Source: Cohnella silvisoli
GTDB lineage: Bacteria; Bacillota; Bacilli; Paenibacillales; Paenibacillaceae
Length of the DNA stretch: 64,000 nt
Direction: 5' to 3'
Assembly (NCBI RefSeq): GCF_021190915.1
Contig: NZ_JAIOAP010000017.1
Coordinates: forward strand, 1-64,000
Every line of letters starts with the position of its first letter. Within the stretch, counting starts at the first letter, position 1. Of this stretch, positions 8,939 to 16,779 are shown one piece after another. A program made the position numbers and the translations under genes. The notes beneath the pieces were generated by a model, which saw only the letters and a program-made list of their open reading frames with translations, made no database searches and was not told the DNA's origin.

Positions 8939-10024
8939 GTAATCGAGCTCATCCAGTCGTGCGGGCAGATCTTGATCGTTTAGAGCATCCTCTAAAATTT
9001 TAATCTCCTCTTCGTCGGTCGTGATCTTATAGATAACCTTATGATATAGCGATTCTCTGACGGAGGAGCCTTCGGCAACGGCATCCGCCCAATAAAAGTA
9101 GGAGCGCATCCCCGCCACGCCCTTGATCGCGTTCGCCCGTGCCGCTTTATCCAACGTGATGATCGTTTCCGCCAAAATATCCAAAGCCTTCTCGTCCGTG
9201 TATCCTGTCTTGGCCTTCGCGCGTTCGATCATAATTTCTTTGGATGGTAAATCCATTTTCTCCGTGTGCTGAACGCGATCGCGCAGCGCTTCGTTAAGCG
9301 GTCTCGTTCCCGCGTAACTGCGGTTGGTCGTAATGACGGCGATAAAATCCTCATGCCTTCGCACAACCTCTGTAGGCAGATTAAGACTGCCATCCAGCTC
9401 CAAAGCGGAATTTAATGCCATTAATACTGCCGCGTCCCGAATGACTGTTGGCTCCTGAATTTCCAACAGATAACCTTTCCTGTATGCCCTGACGATCTCC
9501 GAAGGGTAGAATCGGTACTCGACTCCGTCTCCTCCGGCATTCTCCGATGCAAGCTTCAGAATGTGCTTCATCTTTAATGCGGCCTGTTCTTCCGTTAATC
9601 CTAAAGCCTCCATTAAGATGTCCGTCGTGCTTCGAAAGCCGTCGCTCTCGTACAGGGCTTTCAAAGCCGTTTGCTCTGCGGATTCGATCTTCTTCAATCG
9701 TTCGGCAGGAATGACTGGCAAGATCGCGCCGATAATGTCGGTTTTGTCCATATCGGCAAAACAAGTCACTTTCGTATAGGGCAATCCGAAATCGGCGGAC
9801 AAAGCTTTCGCGAGTTGCGTTTTGCCGGAACCGGCGTCGCCTTCCAGCAAAATATTGGCGATTTTCATTTCCCCGCGATGCCAATTGCGCTTCACTTCCT
9901 TGCATATCCGCCGTTCTTCATCGCTGGCTTTATGTGAGGCTGGCTTCCGCCATAGCAGCTTCTTTTCTTCCTCGGTCAACTGTCTGCCGGGCGATAATAC
10001 ATAGTCTTCTTGTTGATCTTTCAT
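8924..10024 (-). CDS. MoxR-family AAA+ ATPase
   Basis: 366 residues. Walker A GDAGSGKT (about residues 62-69), sensor-type segment VITTNRSYAGTRPLNEAL (about 230-247) with an arginine-rich follow-up, and a C-terminal helical lid place it in the MoxR/CbbQ group of AAA+ chaperone ATPases. These act with VWA proteins. The start is ATG 10024 behind AGGAG. It is the middle gene of a leftward unit: DUF6530-like gene 24 bases upstream, VWA frame overlapping its 3' end. It ends in DYVKKN at the A9 slippery run. Confidence 0.92.
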   Translation of the reverse strand: MKDQQEDYVLSPGRQLTEEEKKLLWRKPASHKASDEERRICKEVKRNWHRGEMKIANILLEGDAGSGKTQLAKALSADFGLPYTKVTCFADMDKTDIIGAILPVIPAERLKKIESAEQTALKALYESDGFRSTTDILMEALGLTEEQAALKMKHILKLASENAGGDGVEYRFYPSEIVRAYRKGYLLEIQEPTVIRDAAVLMALNSALELDGSLNLPTEVVRRHEDFIAVITTNRSYAGTRPLNEALRDRVQHTEKMDLPSKEIMIERAKAKTGYTDEKALDILAETIITLDKAARANAIKGVAGMRSYFYWADAVAEGSSVRESLYHKVIYKITTDEEEIKILEDALNDQDLPARLDELDYVKKN

Positions 10025-10048
10025 CTTAATTCTCCTGTTCCCTATCCT

Positions 10049-10528
10049 TTAGTACCCCAAATCCTTTAAAATTTTCGACAACGTACGCAGTCTTTCCCCT
10101 ATCATCTCGCCGTCGTCGCTTAGTGCTTGGCTGAACAATCGAATATCTTCGTTGATTCGTTCGTTGTCCGTGCAGACCGCGACGGTCATCGCGTCCCCTT
10201 GTAGTCCGACCCGGTCAATGATAGGCTGTTCCGGATTATACAAGTGCTCATACCGGTAGGCTTCTTGAAAATGTTCCAGGGTCCGGCAGATCAAGATGGA
10301 CAAATCCAGCACGCGATGAAGCGGCAGCTCCTCGGATTGACGGGACCACTTCTCCCCTGTATACCTCCATACTTTAGCTGAAATATCGAGCTTCCCTCTA
10401 TCGTTCCATTGGGCTAACCCTAGAGAAAGTCCTTTAGCGTCCGTATTGCCGGCCAACCTGCCGTCGATGTGCTCATAGTTTTCCGATACGACGACGGGTT
10501 TATGTTTTAATGTTGTCGGTATTTTCAT
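10049..10528 (-). CDS. DUF6530-like protein
   Basis: 159 residues, soluble, no signal or membrane segment. It opens MKIPTTLKHKPVVVSENYEHIDGR and carries WRYTGEKWSRQSEELPLHRV in the middle. I recognise this as resembling the family called DUF6530 in Bacillus relatives, whose function is unknown; the name is from memory of the family. It starts at ATG 10528 behind GAGGG. It is the first gene of the MoxR/VWA unit, which suggests it is a client or adaptor of that ATPase. Confidence 0.65.
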   Translation of the reverse strand: MKIPTTLKHKPVVVSENYEHIDGRLAGNTDAKGLSLGLAQWNDRGKLDISAKVWRYTGEKWSRQSEELPLHRVLDLSILICRTLEHFQEAYRYEHLYNPEQPIIDRVGLQGDAMTVAVCTDNERINEDIRLFSQALSDDGEMIGERLRTLSKILKDLGY

Positions 10529-10554
10529 TGTATTCCCTCGATTCCTATTTTCAA

Positions 10555-10603
10555 TTTACTAACTTAGTAATTCAGTAAATTACTAAATTACTCAATTAGT
10601 AAA
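10555..10603. promoter_or_regulatory. Clustered TTACTAA/TTAGTAA repeats (possible operators)
   Basis: Just upstream of the DUF6530-MoxR-VWA unit, the heptamer TTACTAA or its complement TTAGTAA occurs at least four times in under 50 bases, some copies face to face (TTTACTAA at 10555-10562 against TTAGTAA at 10564-10570; ATTAGTAAA at 10595-10603). Such clustering over a promoter suggests cooperative repressor binding. The regulator is not identified. Confidence 0.5.
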
Positions 10604-10734
10604 CCCATAATAACTCCATTACAGATCGTCGTCAAGCTTACATATCTTATCGCGTAGAGCCTCCTATTCCTATATTTTCCGTATTCCTCAATATAACAAA
10701 ATAACGTAGAACTTCGGCTTCGCAATGTAAAAAA

Positions 10735-10750
10735 GCCGCCTCTCAGCGGC
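10735..10750 (-). terminator. Terminator after the ferritin-like gene
   Basis: GCCGC (10735-10739) and GCGGC (10746-10750) with a run of T on the minus strand, 20 bases after the ferritin-like gene. Confidence 0.75.
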
Positions 10751-10770
10751 CTAGTGACTAAAGTAAGAGT

Positions 10771-11232
10771 TTACTTTCGTTCGATCCCTAATAAATAGTT
10801 GTACTTGCTCGCATGTTTGAGTTCGTCCAGGATGATGCCAAATACAGTATCTTTATATATGCCAGCGGGAAGTCCAAACCATATTCTTCGGTATTTCTCC
10901 ACAGCTGCCAGTTCTCCCATCAAAGCGGTCTGTAAACCCTGAACATAAGATTTAGGTTTAATGAACTGCTCATTACTAATTCCTGTTACCGGGTAACCGG
11001 TAAGTTCCTGATAAATATCCTGGAACATGCGGTTATGTTCTCGTTCATCATCACGAATCGTTTCAATAATTGCTGTTTGTTCAGATGTCGGTGAAAGACG
11101 AATCAATTCATCGTAAAAAAGTTCATCGTTTCTCTCGCCCTGAACGGACTCTTTGATTAATTCAAGCGCTTTATTCGTTTCTGTCGCCCAAACGGGTTGT
11201 AGTCTCAAATGATACCGATATCCCCAATACAT
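10771..11232 (-). CDS. Ferritin-like diiron protein
   Basis: 153 residues from the ATG at 11232, which sits eight bases behind GGAGG (11241-11245); a longer frame from 11253 would put that ribosome site inside the gene. Four helices carry ESVQGERNDELFY, RDDEREHNRMF, MGELAAVEKYR and LDELKHASKYN, the E/ExxH pattern that binds two irons in ferritin-like and rubrerythrin-like proteins. No rubredoxin domain is present. Probable role in iron or oxidative-stress handling, possibly in sporulation, as for related small proteins in Bacilli. Confidence 0.8.
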   Translation of the reverse strand: MYWGYRYHLRLQPVWATETNKALELIKESVQGERNDELFYDELIRLSPTSEQTAIIETIRDDEREHNRMFQDIYQELTGYPVTGISNEQFIKPKSYVQGLQTALMGELAAVEKYRRIWFGLPAGIYKDTVFGIILDELKHASKYNYLLGIERK

Positions 11233-11256
11233 GCAATAAACCTCCAATTTCATAAG

Positions 11257-11652
11257 TTAACTTTTGCATTTTATGTGAGAATATTGGGTTGGGTACCTGA
11301 AAAAACCCGCATAATATATGCGGGTTGGAATCATTCGTGATTTTAGGTCAGAATATTTCATTGATAGAATATGACTTCTCGTTTCTTCAGTACCGGTTTT
11401 ATAAATAAAATTATATATTTCCTTTAAGTAGTAATCATAACCATCATTCTCACTGTCATGATGATAGGGGATTGCTGGAATTTGTGCTCGATAATAAGTT
11501 TTTACATCGAAATCATCCATTAATTCAAATAACTCATTAAGTTTTTGAAGCTCATCAGCGGATGCTTCAATTTCCAGCTCGTAAGAAGCATCGCCTTGCT
11601 GCTCCATGATTGTTTTGGATTGGACTGAAATGTAGTATCTTCTTTTTTCCAT
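11257..11652 (-). CDS. Conserved hypothetical protein (often labelled hydrolase)
   Basis: 131 residues from ATG 11652, eight bases behind GGGGGAG. The pattern MEKRRYYISVQS, then EIEASADELQKLNELFE, and AIPYHHDSENDGYDYYLKEIY matches a small family found across Paenibacillus and Bacillus that databases often call hydrolase without experimental support. The tail after HILSMKYSDL (about the last 30 residues) looks less conserved. It lies 24 bases upstream of the ferritin-like gene on the same strand, so they may be co-transcribed. Confidence 0.65.
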   Translation of the reverse strand: MEKRRYYISVQSKTIMEQQGDASYELEIEASADELQKLNELFELMDDFDVKTYYRAQIPAIPYHHDSENDGYDYYLKEIYNFIYKTGTEETRSHILSMKYSDLKSRMIPTRIYYAGFFRYPTQYSHIKCKS

Positions 11653-11674
11653 TAGCAATTCTCCCCCTTTGTCA

Positions 11675-11788
11675 TTAAGTGAAGTATAACCAGATCATTG
11701 CGCCTAAAATAAACAGTATGGGAAAAATCAAATAAACAATTAGCATGGGATTAGCGATAACCGGGTGATTTACTGTTGATTGACTCAT
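11675..11788 (-). CDS. 37-residue single-helix membrane protein
   Basis: Starts at ATG 11788 (MSQSTVNHPVIANPM) and continues into one membrane helix (LIVYLIFPILFILGAMIWLYF). Likely inserted in the cell membrane. A longer frame from 11857 overlaps the preceding tiny gene and is unlikely. It follows the 31-residue gene after only eight bases. Confidence 0.55.
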   Translation of the reverse strand: MSQSTVNHPVIANPMLIVYLIFPILFILGAMIWLYFT

Positions 11789-11796
11789 TCCTTTAT

Positions 11797-11892
11797 CTAA
11801 TTCCTTGTTCTGCTGTTTTCGGATAACAATGAAGAGATGATCGCCGAAAACACACAAACAATAGCTCCTAGATAGAATAAAATTTTCATCAT
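11797..11892 (-). CDS. 31-residue single-helix membrane protein
   Basis: ATG at 11892 follows GGGG by ten bases. The product is MMKILFYLGAIVCVFSAI, then ISSLLSENSRTRN: one membrane helix and a short polar tail. It pairs with the 37-residue gene downstream. A two-gene unit of tiny membrane proteins suggests an accessory role in a membrane complex, but no partner is visible. Confidence 0.5.
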   Translation of the reverse strand: MMKILFYLGAIVCVFSAIISSLLSENSRTRN

Positions 11893-11956
11893 TTGTGATC
11901 TACCCCTTCAAAGCGGTTTTTAATATTGTTTCAAATATACTCAGATATAATGGAGG

Positions 11957-11981
11957 AAAGGCCGCTTAATTCGCGGCCTTT
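11957..11981 (-). terminator. Terminator after the DUF2892 gene
   Basis: AAAGGCCGC (11957-11965) and GCGGCCTTT (11973-11981) form a perfect 9-bp stem downstream of the DUF2892 gene. Confidence 0.7.
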
Positions 11982-12003
11982 CACATAAATATTAGGCTGA
12001 TTT

Positions 12004-12192
12004 TTATCTTACCTCTTGACAATTGTCAATTTTTAACAAGGCGTTAGCAGGACAATATCGGGTAGCCCCAGTTAAGATTGGAGCCAATCCAATGAGCCCC
12101 CACCATCTTCTGTAGGCAAGACCCAAAAAAATGATACCTGTTCCAATGGAAATTCTTATTATTTGTTCTGTTTTCCCGACGTTACAATTCAT
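12004..12192 (-). CDS. DUF2892 (YgaP-type) membrane protein
   Basis: 62 residues from ATG 12192, eight bases behind GGAGG; three upstream in-frame codons are excluded. Two hydrophobic helices flank a basic turn (YRRWW), and CPANALL near the end is the hallmark of the membrane part of YgaP-like proteins. In longer homologues this unit anchors a rhodanese domain. Here it stands alone, so its role is unknown. Confidence 0.75.
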   Translation of the reverse strand: MNCNVGKTEQIIRISIGTGIIFLGLAYRRWWGLIGLAPILTGATRYCPANALLKIDNCQEVR

Positions 12193-12247
12193 AATAAACA
12201 CCTCCTACTCTAATCGTGTCCCAAAATAATCAGAACCATTCGTTCAG

Positions 12248-13726
12248 TTAGAGCTCAATGATCTTCGTAGCAATATTTTTGCAAAATTCGTTGTCATGCT
12301 CCACAAAAAGAATCGTCGGTGAGTATTCAAGCAGTAACTCTTCAATTTGCATGCGAGAAATAACATCAATAAAATTAAGCGGTTCATCCCAAATTTGCAA
12401 ATGAACTTTCTCGCAAAGACTTTTGGCGATTAGCACTTTCTTCTTTTGGCCGCCGCTGAAAGCTGAAATATCCTTCTCAAATTGAACTCTGGAAAAATCA
12501 AGCTTTCTTAAAATCGATTTAAAAAGGCTTTCATCAATCCCATTGTTTCTAGCGTAGTCCGTTAAATTGCCTTGCAAATGTGAGGTATCCTGTGATACAT
12601 AGGATATTTTCAGCTGACTTCCCTTTCTGAAAGTTCCTGTATAGTTGATATTCTCGCCGCAAATCAATTTGATAATGCTTGATTTTCCGGAGCCGTTAAT
12701 ACCTGTAAGCGCAATTCGATCCCCTTGCTCAATCGTAAAACTTATATCCGTGCAAACCCTCTTCTCACCGTAGTAAATCGAAACATGGTCGAGTTCGGCA
12801 AGTTGGTTTTTATGAAAAGCAAGTTGTGTAATCTTTAAGCTTTCGGAGTTTTCAATATTTTTCAGGAGCATAGACCTTTCGTCAATAGCGGCTTGCTGTC
12901 TATGCTCAGTTGCTTTAGAGCGTTTCATCATTTTAGCAGCCTTGTGACCAATATACCCTTTATCTACTTTGGAACCGGAATTTCTTGTACCGTTTTTCGT
13001 TTTTTCCACTTCGTGTGACCAGTTGCTCGTTCGATTAGCGGAATCCGACAAACGTTTAATGTCTTTTCTCAGCTTTTCGTTCTCCGCAAGCTCAAAGTTA
13101 TCTTGTCTCTTTTTATTTTCCCACCAATCGGAGAAATTACCTTTTTGTATTTCTACGTTGGTCTTATTGATTGAAAGGATGTGATCTACGCAGTTATCAA
13201 GAAACGATCTGTCGTGAGACACCAGAATAAATCCGCTTTTGGCATTCAGATAATCGCTGACCAGTTTTCTTGCATTCCTATCCAGATGGTTAGTTGGTTC
13301 ATCAATTAACAGAAAGCTATTTTCCTTAAGAAATAAGGCAGCCAACAACACTTTCGTTTGCTCTCCGTTGGACAATGAATCAAAGGGCCGATATAAAACA
13401 TCTTCAGAAACCTTTAGCAAAGAAAGTTCACGCATTAATTCCCAGTGAAGATAGTCTGGAAAAATGTCGTAGATCACATCAAGAGTATTATTTTCTTTGT
13501 TTTCGACATGGAAAGGGAAATATTCAAAGCTGACACTAGCTGAAATATTTCCACTGTATTCATATTTACCAAGCAGCAAGTTGAGAAATGTCGTCTTACC
13601 TCTACCGTTTCTTCCCGTGAATCCTAATTTCCAATCGGTATCTATTTGAAAATTTACGTTTTCAAATAGGTCATCGTAACTGCCCTCATAGGCAAACGTC
13701 AAGTTTGTAACATTAATTAATGACAT
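12248..13726 (-). CDS. ABC-F ribosomal protection protein, Lsa type
   Basis: 492 residues, the usual size of Lsa-type ABC-F proteins, which bind the ribosome and dislodge lincosamides, pleuromutilins and streptogramin A. Two ATP-binding cassettes are visible: Walker A GRNGRGKTT (about residue 38) with LSNGEQTK and LLIDEPTNHLD; then GINGSGKSS (about 342) with FSGGQKKK. The second Walker B reads QIWDEPLNFID. A linker of about 100 residues between cassettes includes the charged helices that reach the drug site. There are no membrane segments. The gene starts at ATG 13726 behind AGGAGG and is preceded by an attenuator. The drug spectrum cannot be read from sequence. Confidence 0.88.
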   Translation of the reverse strand: MSLINVTNLTFAYEGSYDDLFENVNFQIDTDWKLGFTGRNGRGKTTFLNLLLGKYEYSGNISASVSFEYFPFHVENKENNTLDVIYDIFPDYLHWELMRELSLLKVSEDVLYRPFDSLSNGEQTKVLLAALFLKENSFLLIDEPTNHLDRNARKLVSDYLNAKSGFILVSHDRSFLDNCVDHILSINKTNVEIQKGNFSDWWENKKRQDNFELAENEKLRKDIKRLSDSANRTSNWSHEVEKTKNGTRNSGSKVDKGYIGHKAAKMMKRSKATEHRQQAAIDERSMLLKNIENSESLKITQLAFHKNQLAELDHVSIYYGEKRVCTDISFTIEQGDRIALTGINGSGKSSIIKLICGENINYTGTFRKGSQLKISYVSQDTSHLQGNLTDYARNNGIDESLFKSILRKLDFSRVQFEKDISAFSGGQKKKVLIAKSLCEKVHLQIWDEPLNFIDVISRMQIEELLLEYSPTILFVEHDNEFCKNIATKIIEL

Positions 13727-13755
13727 AAAATATCCTCCTGTATAATAAATATAAA

Positions 13756-13977
13756 AGCTACAAGAAAGTTACTTTCTTGTAGCTCAAATAAATACATCAA
13801 ATCCAACCCACTATGGAGTTAGATAAGGAAGGATATATTATTTGAGTGAAAAGATTGAGTAACTTTCTTGCCTATAAAGAATAAAACATGCGAAAATACC
13901 GCTTTGATTGTTTTATTAATCTTTATTGTTAGCAAGAAAAATCACATTATTCTTTTCACTCCAATCACTAAATTATA
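13756..13977 (-). promoter_or_regulatory. Transcription attenuator leader of the ABC-F gene
   Basis: The leader runs from a TATAAT box (13972-13977, minus strand) to the gene. Next to the gene is a perfect 14-bp inverted repeat (13756-13769 with 13771-13784) followed by TTTTAT, a terminator. About 90 bases upstream, AAGAAAGTTACT (near 13858-13869) is complementary to the right half of the terminator and could form an antiterminator. Short frames, such as MFYSL ending just before that element, could let stalled ribosomes choose the fold. This is the known logic of antibiotic-induced resistance genes. Confidence 0.7.
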
Positions 13978-14024
13978 AGCATCTTATCATACGCATTTTT
14001 TAATTTCAACAAATTTACTTGGTA

Positions 14025-14996
14025 TCACTTCAAAGTTATGACTACATTTCCTTTTTTGTGGCCTTGGTCGACATAGCGGTGTGCCTCGACAATCTGCTCC
14101 AGCGGATAGCAGCGATCAATAACCGGTTTTAACCGCCCCGTCTCCGTAAGCTCTTTGAGAAAAGCTAGATCTTCTTTGCGTGGGACTGCTGTCCCGCCGA
14201 TGACTTTCTTGCCTGTTGTCAGCGCATACCACAGTCCTTTAATCTCTGGCCCTACCATAACCGTATGAAGATAATATCCTTTGTTCTTCAGCGAGTTTTT
14301 ACATTGTGAAAACTTAGTCTTGCCTGCCGCGTCAAAAATAATATCGTAGGTCTCGCCGTTTTTCGTAAAATCCTCTTTCGTGTAGTCAATGACCTTATCA
14401 GCTCCTAAAGATTTTACCAATTCTATATTCGCGGTACCGCATACCCCAGTGACTTCGGCCCCATAGTACTTGGCAAGCTGTACCGCAAAAGTGCCGACAC
14501 TACCCGAAGCGCCAATGATGAGGACTTTTTGTCCGGGCCGAATGTTGCCTTCTTTGAGGAAAAACAAGGCTGTATTTGCTCCAACGACAAGAGTCGCGGC
14601 TTCCTCATAGGTCATATTGTTCGGTTTTGTTACCACCGCCCCGTCTTCGGGCAAACATTTATACTCGGCGTGGGCTCCAAATTTCACCTTGAAGGTCGAT
14701 GCAAAAATCGGGTCGCCTGCCTTGAACCGTTTTACATCTTTGCCGACTGCTTCAACTTCACCGGCCAGCTCCATTCCGAATATCGGATTTCTTGGTTTTC
14801 TGAAACCTAAAGCGATTCGACCGGGAAGCCAGAACATGGGAGGAACTGTAAAGCTTCGCATTCTACAGTCTCCGACGTTTACGGTTGTCGCATGCACTTT
14901 TACCAATATTTCATTGTCTTTGGGCATAGGTTTGTCGACTTCTTTGAGCTGAAGAACCTCCGGTGATCCGTATTTGGTTGCTACAATAGCTTTTAT
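14025..14996 (-). CDS. Zinc-type alcohol dehydrogenase / quinone oxidoreductase-like, ATA start
   Basis: A medium-chain dehydrogenase/reductase without the structural zinc loop, close to quinone oxidoreductases. GIEL-type segment IFGMELAGEVEAVG and the NADP site LIIGASGSVGTFAVQ are clear. Starting at the first ATG (14927) removes the conserved N-terminus. The frame upstream reads (I)KAIVATKYGSPEVLQLKEVDKP, the family's normal first strand. It begins with ATA at 14996, seven bases behind GGAGG and overlapping the stop of the DUF4386 gene as ATAA. So the gene appears to use ATA, or to have lost its ATG. The ATA-started length is 323 residues. Confidence 0.85.
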   Translation of the reverse strand: MKAIVATKYGSPEVLQLKEVDKPMPKDNEILVKVHATTVNVGDCRMRSFTVPPMFWLPGRIALGFRKPRNPIFGMELAGEVEAVGKDVKRFKAGDPIFASTFKVKFGAHAEYKCLPEDGAVVTKPNNMTYEEAATLVVGANTALFFLKEGNIRPGQKVLIIGASGSVGTFAVQLAKYYGAEVTGVCGTANIELVKSLGADKVIDYTKEDFTKNGETYDIIFDAAGKTKFSQCKNSLKNKGYYLHTVMVGPEIKGLWYALTTGKKVIGGTAVPRKEDLAFLKELTETGRLKPVIDRCYPLEQIVEAHRYVDQGHKKGNVVITLK

Positions 14997-15679
14997 AAGT
15001 ATTCCTCCTTATTATTGAATCCTTTAACGATGAGCCATACGGCTAGAATCATTTCATTTGCTGCTACTGGCAGCGCCAGAATAGCACCCCAAGTAGAAAC
15101 TTGTTCAATTACACCGAACATTACCAACAAGGCACAAATAAAAACAAGGGTTGCCCCTGTCATACCCAAGATGGGTATAAACCTGTGTACGAGCTTGGAT
15201 TTATAAAAAATATAACTGTACATCATCGTGTTGATGCCTAGCATGAAAAGAGGCCCAAGCAGGAAGGTCCAGTCATGAATGGCTTTCAATACTGTGCCTG
15301 AAACTTGAAAAGAGGCGGTATCCGGGGCTCCTGCTGCTACAAATTCCCGGCTTAAGGTCAATAGGGACAGTACGCTGATTACACCGACAGTAATGATAAC
15401 CGCTTCAAGAAACCTGAAGCAAAGATGCCAAAGAGCAATCGTTTCATTATATTTTCTTAGATATGGAAACATCGTAGTTGCAGTACCAACCGCTGAAACG
15501 ACAAGAATTAACTCCATAAGCGCTCCCAGTATAACCTGGTTGGCGTGTTCGGAACCTTGAATCAGGTAATCGGGACCGTTTAGGATAGGATCGTATAAAA
15601 GAAGACCTATTACCGCCGTAACGGCTGCAAGTATAAACAGCACTCCCACAATTTTTGCGGCTTTTTTGTTTGAATTCAT
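14993..15679 (-). CDS. DUF4386 membrane protein
   Basis: 228 residues from ATG 15679, behind AAAGGAG; a longer frame from 15712 would overlap the ABC gene. About six membrane helices. The first, KIVGVLFILAAVTAVIG (about residues 9-25), and the pattern FRFLEAVIITVGVISVLSL are typical of the DUF4386 family, whose function is unknown. It lies 25 bases after the ATPase gene and overlaps the dehydrogenase gene, so it is part of the GntR/ABC operon. Confidence 0.85.
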   Translation of the reverse strand: MNSNKKAAKIVGVLFILAAVTAVIGLLLYDPILNGPDYLIQGSEHANQVILGALMELILVVSAVGTATTMFPYLRKYNETIALWHLCFRFLEAVIITVGVISVLSLLTLSREFVAAGAPDTASFQVSGTVLKAIHDWTFLLGPLFMLGINTMMYSYIFYKSKLVHRFIPILGMTGATLVFICALLVMFGVIEQVSTWGAILALPVAANEMILAVWLIVKGFNNKEEYL

Positions 15680-15704
15680 TCTGGCAACTCCTTTCTGATA
15701 ATAA

Positions 15705-16394
15705 TCAGACATACGTCTTCTTCATCCACTCCGTTATGCCAAGTCCCTCCGATTCGTGTAATTCCTCAACATCGGCCATTCTAATCAATGACCCGTCTTT
15801 GATGGCTATGAAGCTGTCTAATATCGATTCGATTTCCGTTATTACATGACTCGTCATGACCAGTGTCTGAGATTCCAAGTCGATATATGAAATCATTCCC
15901 TTCACGATAGATTGTCTCACCAACGGATCAAGTCCGGATAATGGTTCATCCATTAGAATGTAAGGCACTTCTCTGGCTAGAGTTAACACGATCTTTAATC
16001 GGCCGCGATTTCCTATGGAGAGATCTCTGATTTTCTTATCTGGTTCCAGCTGCAAATACTTCATGATTTCTTCGGCCTTGGCGATATTAAAGTCAGTAAA
16101 TTGCGAAGCCTGAAAGACCAGCGCTTCTCTTACCGTGAATAGGGGATAAAATGAATCATGCTCTGATAAGTAAGATACGAGCTTACTGACTTTTCGATTC
16201 GCGATTTCTCCATTAACGGTTACCGACCCGCTCGTCGGATACGAAAGTCCCGCCATAAGCTTCAGTAGCGTTGACTTTCCGCTGCCGTTCTCGTCTACGA
16301 TGCCTATGATCTTACCCAGTGGCACCGTTAATGAAATGTTCTTGATTGCGGAACGTTTCTTATACGTCTTAGATAAATTCATCAATTTAATCAC
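15705..16394 (-). CDS. ABC transporter ATP-binding protein (GntR-linked)
   Basis: About 229 residues from GTG 16394, nine bases behind GGAG. An ATG nine bases earlier lies directly on the ribosome site. Walker A is DENGSGKST, signature LSIGNRGRLK (a weak form of LSGGQ), Walker B YILMDEPLSGLDP, and H-loop MTSHV. It follows the GntR gene by one base and would energise the membrane protein encoded at 16780-17511. The arrangement GntR plus ABC resembles the ytr units of Bacillus that respond to cell-wall antibiotics. Confidence 0.88.
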   Translation of the reverse strand: MIKLMNLSKTYKKRSAIKNISLTVPLGKIIGIVDENGSGKSTLLKLMAGLSYPTSGSVTVNGEIANRKVSKLVSYLSEHDSFYPLFTVREALVFQASQFTDFNIAKAEEIMKYLQLEPDKKIRDLSIGNRGRLKIVLTLAREVPYILMDEPLSGLDPLVRQSIVKGMISYIDLESQTLVMTSHVITEIESILDSFIAIKDGSLIRMADVEELHESEGLGITEWMKKTYV

Positions 16395-16395
16395 A

Positions 16396-16773
16396 TTAAA
16401 CATCTCCTTTGCCCATTTTGTTTAAGTGGTCTTGTAGTCCCGAGATCATTTCATAGGAGCTGTACCCCATTTCCTGCATGACTTTGACAAACGTTTGAAT
16501 CTGCTCATCTTTTAAATTCCCGCGTAGTTGAATCAGACGATCCTCTTGTTCCGTGACGAACGTCCCTTGACCCCTTCTCGTTTCCAAAATACCCTCACGC
16601 TCCAGTTCGCTGTAAGTTCGCTGAATCGTATTCGGATTGACGTTGTAGGTTATCGCCATTTCCCGGACGGATTGAAGCTTCTCGCCTGCTTTTAACTCTT
16701 TGCTAACGATCATTCGATGGATCCGATCTGCCAATTGCAAATAGATTGGTTTTGAAGTATTGAATTCATCCAT
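16396..16773 (-). CDS. GntR-family regulator, YtrA subfamily
   Basis: 125 residues: a winged helix-turn-helix (QLADRIHRMIVSKELKAGEK ... SVREMAITYNVNPNTIQRTY, residues about 12-60) with the usual REGILETRRGQGTFV wing, and a short helical tail in place of a ligand domain. That length marks the YtrA group, which represses its own ABC operon. It lies inside the operon, six bases after the permease gene. The palindrome at 17560-17577 is its likely operator. Confidence 0.9.
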   Translation of the reverse strand: MDEFNTSKPIYLQLADRIHRMIVSKELKAGEKLQSVREMAITYNVNPNTIQRTYSELEREGILETRRGQGTFVTEQEDRLIQLRGNLKDEQIQTFVKVMQEMGYSSYEMISGLQDHLNKMGKGDV

Positions 16774-16779
16774 CCATCG

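Noticed and set aside
7812..10024. Cobaltochelatase CobS/CobT pair
   Set aside because: MoxR plus VWA architecture resembles it, but there is no CobN-type subunit or other cobalamin gene, and the CobT-specific regions were not seen.
10555..10603. CRISPR-like repeats
   Set aside because: Units are only seven bases, face both directions and lack uniform spacers.
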